A DNA stretch of 12,174 nt from Echinostoma caproni (Eukaryota > Platyhelminthes > Trematoda > Plagiorchiida > Echinostomatidae), in NCBI GenBank assembly GCA_900618425.1, contig UZAN01048859.1, positions 11,122 through 23,295 on the forward strand, given 5' to 3'. The notes beneath the pieces were generated by a model. It did not search any database. It was given only the letters and a program-made list of their open reading frames with translations, and had not been told where the DNA came from. The position numbers were made by a program, and so were the translations under genes. Positions 8,594 through 12,174 of the stretch are shown one piece after another; position 1 is the first letter of the stretch, and each line of letters begins with the position of its first letter.

Positions 8594-8674
8594 GGCCTCG
8601 TAACTCAGCTGGTAGAGCATGCGCGTACAAAGCGTAGGTGGCGTCCATGCGCGGGTTCGAATCCCACCGAAGCT
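8594..8674 (+). tRNA. tRNA-like cloverleaf (tRNA pseudogene or SINE head)
   Basis: A cloverleaf can be drawn. The acceptor stem is 8594-8600 with 8668-8674 (one C-A mismatch, one G-T). The D stem is 8603-8606 with 8615-8618 (one mismatch) around the loop AGCTGGTA. The anticodon stem is 8620-8624 with 8632-8636 and a seven-base loop GTACAAA. The T stem is 8651-8655 with 8663-8667 (one mismatch) around the loop TTCGAAT. The A box (AACTCAGCTGGTAGAGC) and B box (GGTTCGAATCC, 8654-8664) are intact pol III promoter elements. The variable region is 14 bases (8637-8650). The anticodon position reads ACA (8627-8629), an unusual choice. No T-run terminator follows directly; instead a repeat body starts at 8677. 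These points favour a SINE head or pseudogene over a working tRNA. Confidence 0.6.
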
Positions 8675-8676
8675 AT

Positions 8677-8737
8677 TGAACTTTTCACAATCGACGTACA
8701 AACTTCAAATCTGCCAAACAACAAATCAAACAATTAA
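8677..8737 (+). repeat. Direct repeat unit, second copy, joined to the tRNA-like head
   Basis: Starts three bases after the cloverleaf and aligns with 8383-8443 at about 85 percent identity by eye. Head plus body looks like a tRNA-derived SINE. The body end and any target-site duplication are not clear. Confidence 0.55.
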
Positions 8738-9133
8738 GTCCAGCGAGGCAGTGACATGAAGCTCCCAAAAGGTGAACCAATCATAAGAGAGTTGGGCGCA
8801 TACAATTCGACCTCTTAACAAACGACAGGCGTGCGTGCATGCAAACATGTATGTGTGTGCGTACATGAACAGGTGACGCCCAAGGAGCAATCAAAACAGG
8901 TCACATGTGCATGGGTGGTTAAATGATACATAAATGATCAGCAGTGAACCAGTACAGAACAAGGGTAGACGGAACATAGGTCAGGGACAATGGAGGTCGC
9001 AAGAGTACTCGTGTGGTTGAAGTCATACGAGTGATCTGTGTGCATGTGTTTGCATATCCATTGAGGTGTCAGAGACAGGGAGAACTACGTACTCACTTGA
9101 TTATGTAAGAAATCGATCACCAGAACGAAACGA
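8738..9133 (+). other. Spacer with an alternating purine-pyrimidine tract
   Basis: No gene is supported. At 8829-8842 (GCGTGCGTGCATGC) and 8845-8867 the bases alternate purine and pyrimidine without a break, a composition that favours left-handed DNA. Confidence 0.5.
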
Positions 9134-9448
9134 ATGTCAACGGGACATGTAGGGAGAGTGGACAATGAGTCGAAAAAGCACAAAATGATTCCAAGAAGAA
9201 TTATCAACAATACCGATGATGGTAGTGTAATTTTTCAGTCATCTCTTTCTGCTACCAATCATTCTTTGTTGGTTCTGTTATTTCTTTCGGTCCTTGATCA
9301 TCTAAGAATGCTGTATGAGACAACATTATTTATTCATATAGTGTGCCATAACGACCGTGCGCTTTGTGCTGTCAAAGTGGGCTATAACTACGACCGATTT
9401 GATTCACTCTGTGAATTGCTCCATCATGATAGCAACTTAGTGGAATAG
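9134..9448 (+). other. Unrecognised open frame, 104 codons
   Basis: This is one of the longer open frames of the window. It begins hydrophilic and basic (K-K-H-K-M-I-P-R-R) and then has a hydrophobic middle (L-L-V-L-L-F-L-S-V-L). It resembles no family I know, has no convincing splice context, and sits in AT-rich DNA where frames of this length can arise by chance. Confidence 0.15.
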
Positions 9449-10302
9449 ACAGTCCAGAAACTCGCCGTGTAGAATAATTGGTACAACTTATGTCTATTTT
9501 GATTAGTTATCATTTTTTCGCAAGACAACACATCACCCAGTCTGTGTATACTCCCCTTCAAATTGCACCCTACGTGTATGGCAGAGAATGACTTCTCGAA
9601 TTAGGGTTTTACAATACTGTATCTGACTAATACCGACTATCTATTGTTACATTAGGACTCATGTTGCCTCCAGATGATGCCCTTTGGCAAGGATTTCCAC
9701 AACAGCAGCTCGTCGCTATTTAGAGCATCCGGCCGAAATGACCTCGCAGACCACAATAAATGAAGCTTCTGATGATGTTAGGTTGAGACCTTATGACATA
9801 CAAAAAGTCTTACTGTGTTTTAATGGTTGTAAACCATTTGACAGCTTGCCATGAATAAGACTAACAGTCTCGATGACTTACCTGATGTTCGCGTGCGACC
9901 CATTTTTATTAATGTGCTGAACAGTCTGGGAATCGTCCCAGTGACTTGATTGATATTGACATGTAAACCCTTTTTTAAGTCAACTTATATCTTTGTCATA
10001 GTGTGCTATGTAAACAGTAGGATGAAAAAATATATTCAACATTTATAAAATAAATATACTCTGTTACATAATGTTTGTTCTCTCCTCCAGAATTCAATCT
10101 CCGATATAGTTAGCAATTCGTTATACGCGAAAACAGCCAGTTGGGACAAATACAAAGAATAGTTTTGCGTGGGTGTGTACAAGTGGATATTGTAGTCTGT
10201 ACTTAAGACAAGTTCAAAGTTTTATTACGATCCGAAAAATGGAAAAACAGTGCTCATATTTTAGACAAGTCAAGTGTTAGCTCAGTGTCATTATCACTTC
10301 AG
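9449..10302. other. AT-rich region without a supported gene
   Basis: No exon pair, RNA gene or repeat was recognised. The AT-rich part at 10020-10075 contains several ATAAA-like strings without gene context. Confidence 0.3.
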
Positions 10303-10485
10303 CATTTTCCATTCACAAGTTCCCACTTAAGCAGCAGCGGATTTGGAACTTACCCTCCTATACCAGCCCAAAAATCACACGACCGATTGGGTTTATTGAT
10401 CGATCGGTCGGAGAGTTCAGCCGCAACAAAAGACCTGATACTTGCCTGGCTAACCCGAGCGAGAAACCACACATTGTTTACAGCC
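10303..10485 (+). CDS. Unrecognised internal exon candidate
   Basis: The stretch lies between an acceptor (TTATCACTTCAG|CA) and a strong donor (ACAGCC|GTGAGT). It reads 61 codons without a stop, entering and leaving in phase 0. The product is serine-rich at the start (S-S-H-L-S-S-S-G-F) and then continues through R-L-G-L-L-I-D-R-S-E-S-S to a likely helix D-L-I-L-A-W-L-T-R-A-R-N. I do not recognise a domain, and no partner exon was found nearby. A seven-base hairpin (GACCGAT...ATCGGTC) lies inside the exon, around 10381-10409. Support is the combination of two splice sites, matching phase and open frame. Confidence 0.35.
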
Positions 10486-10776
10486 GTGAGTCTTGGCTAA
10501 GCCCAATGAACTTCAACTGTACAACAGGCATGCCATCACCATATCGATGGGGTGGACGTGACAAGAAGAGCACTACATAAGTACTGGCCGATAATCGGAC
10601 AGTCTTGTGTTGGGGTGAGGGAGTCCAAGTGCCACAAATAGTGGAATATGATCCAATCAGATCGCAGAAAGGGTCAGACGGAATTTACATGTTCGGGTTC
10701 ATGGATGAGAGGGACCAGACAATGTGAAACGCAAACAGCCGCCTCGCTCAGTTTCCCACTTTATGATCCTATGTGT

Positions 10777-10995
10777 TCAGTGCCAGCTTATCCATCTGAA
10801 ACTTTGAGCCATTGATTCGAATACGCGGTAGAAAATATGTTCGTCTGGAGGTTGAAGACAATATCGGTGCCAAATACCAATACGCTTTAAATACTCTCGG
10901 TTAACTTCATGATCAGGAGTTGAGATGTAAATGGTGCTGGCGATAGTTCGAATGCTATTCGTTTGCAATTCGTGTCCATAATTTCCGAATGTCAA
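10777..10995 (-). other. Unrecognised minus-strand open frame, 72 codons
   Basis: The product is mixed polar and aromatic (for example E-Y-L-K-R-I-G-I-W-H-R-Y and D-E-H-I-F-Y-R-V-F-E-S-M) and reads more like a real protein than most frames in the window. It has a stop at 10777 and no visible homologue. It could be a terminal exon or a fragment of a mobile element. Confidence 0.2.
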
Positions 10996-11619
10996 TGCCG
11001 CACTTTCTCATCCGTTTCCCATACCAGAAATCCCTAATTTCCCAAACGTTATTGCATCATCACGGACAGAACTGAAACTAGTTAGTCTGTGAACCACGTC
11101 TTTTATCCTGAAAATTCAAAAGAACCGAAATTCTCAATTGGGAGACTTGAAAGAGCATGAATCTAGTTGATCATTCTTGCTGAGTTGGATGAGCGTGAAA
11201 AAGGAATCGAAATACAAAGATGCACTCGATGGCGTAGGTAAGGAATCTATTGTTCAGTGAGTGGGATTGAATTTGGGCTAGCAATACTTCCCTTTGAAAA
11301 AAACAGACATCCGCTAGTAAGTAGATAATAGCTCATCACTTGTGTGGTGTGTCGTGTTACCACTAATGAAGTACGCAACACACAACAAGATATCATGAGT
11401 TAATACTCTGGTTGCGGTCACATACAGTGTGCGACACATCCCAAAAGCGACCAGTTTTATTATTTACTCCACACTAGAATCATAAAATGTCAGACTGAGG
11501 TCCGCACTTTGACTGAATTTGGTTTCTCCCATAGCCCGGGAACGCATTTTAATGATCCATAGAGGCGATAGTGCGAACATATCAATTGGAAAACAACAAA
11601 ATACGATTGACAGCAAGAG
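10996..11619. other. Region without a clearly supported gene
   Basis: The minus-strand frame 11464-11682 partly falls here. It begins with a strongly hydrophobic segment (L-L-L-P-M-M-I-V-Q-F-L-S-H-F-L-L-L) and continues from the right inverted-repeat copy, so it may be the downstream part of the same membrane-protein-like remnant. Nothing else is supported. Confidence 0.25.
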
Positions 11620-12164
11620 GAAGTGACTGAGAAACTGCACTATCATCATCGGCAATAACAAGCCACGCATTTGCATGAGCAAGTTGGAACTCTACGCCAT
11701 TTAAGCTGATTTATAGAAGATTTTGAAAGCGGTTGATGCAACCTGATGTGGGTAGGCTTCCGCGATACAACAACTGACCAAAGCATCTGAAGGAGGCGAA
11801 TTTGAGTTTCCCAGGGGATTTTGATATGAAGAAAAACAACACGACGCACAAGAGCATAAACTAAACTGCAAATAGCAGTGCACTCGACACAATCCAAGAC
11901 AAAATATTGAGAATATATCGAGGGATTCGCCAGTGCCCCCAGATTCACGGATCCCGTTCGTCAAATAGAACAAGAGCTGCATACAAAATGCTAGAAGGAC
12001 GATAGCCTGTGTACAAAATGCCTGGGGTTGATGCACGACAGGCACGCACATTGAATAAAGTCCATCAACGGCACAAAGAAACCGGCAGTGCGCACAAGCA
12101 CCGTGGCTTTAGGCGCCCAATTCTGGTTGCCAAAATGCAAGCCCAAGCTAAGAAAGAGTGCAAC
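11620..12164 (-). repeat. Diverged inverted repeat, right copy (membrane-protein-like remnant)
   Basis: Reverse complement partner of 7577-8085, running towards the window end, where it may continue. Two minus-strand frames (11701-12051 and 11646-11948) each hold part of a hydrophobic sequence. The upstream part has A-I-V-L-L-A-F-C-M-Q-L-L-F-Y-L-T-N-G-I-R-E-S. The downstream part, in the other frame, has A-N-P-S-I-Y and L-D-C-V-E. A one-base length difference from the left copy near 11930 explains the switch. The minus-strand frame from 12173 is also open and hydrophobic (T-A-G-F-F-V-P-L-M-D-F-I-Q). This looks like a broken copy of a multi-pass membrane protein gene. Family not recognised. 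Confidence 0.5.
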
Positions 12165-12174
12165 CAATTCGCTG

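Noticed and set aside
8148..8885. Repeated GTGACGCCCAA at 8147 and 8873
   Set aside because: Only 11 bases match and the flanks differ, so it is compatible with chance.

Overview
The window looks like AT-rich nuclear DNA from an animal, most likely a parasitic flatworm (fluke). It has no bacterial gene layout and no long ORFs. It does have short exons bounded by GT..AG splice sites, tRNA-promoter SINE-like repeats, and a decayed Penelope-like reverse transcriptase of a kind common in trematode genomes. The taxonomic guess is inference; nothing here identifies a species. One ambiguous base is present at 3193.

Layout. The left end (about 189-850, minus strand) holds a broken Penelope-like RT. 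Positions 1290-1560 carry the first copy of a tRNA-derived repeat, and 4829-5094 carries a second. Between them, on the plus strand, is the main gene candidate. Exon 1 (2306-2369) encodes a signal peptide, and exons at 3313-3509 and 4006-4192 follow, with a terminal exon starting at 4308. When exons 2 and 3 are joined at their splice sites, the CAS2-like signature of RNase T2 enzymes is assembled across the junction (C-W-A-V-D-W-A-K-H-G-S). A CAS1-like histidine lies upstream in exon 2. I read this as a strongly diverged secreted RNase T2-like gene, or one that is starting to decay: a cysteine pair is missing and the last junction is out of frame.

From 5281 to 5440 there is a G/T-rich, C-poor stretch with a canonical G-quadruplex motif. 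The interval 5441-7574 shows no gene I can support.

The right half is dominated by a diverged inverted repeat pair (about 7577-8085 on plus, about 11620-12164 on minus). Both copies contain one almost invariant block of about 60 bp and short hydrophobic reading frames, which suggests remnants of a duplicated membrane-protein-like sequence. Between the copies lie a tRNA-like cloverleaf (8594-8674) beside a short repeat pair, a purine-pyrimidine alternating tract, one unrecognised exon candidate (10303-10485) with good splice sites, and one unrecognised minus-strand ORF (10777-10995).

No prokaryotic operon, CRISPR array, rRNA or complete transposon is visible. All exon models are read by eye from splice signals and reading frame, without transcript support.
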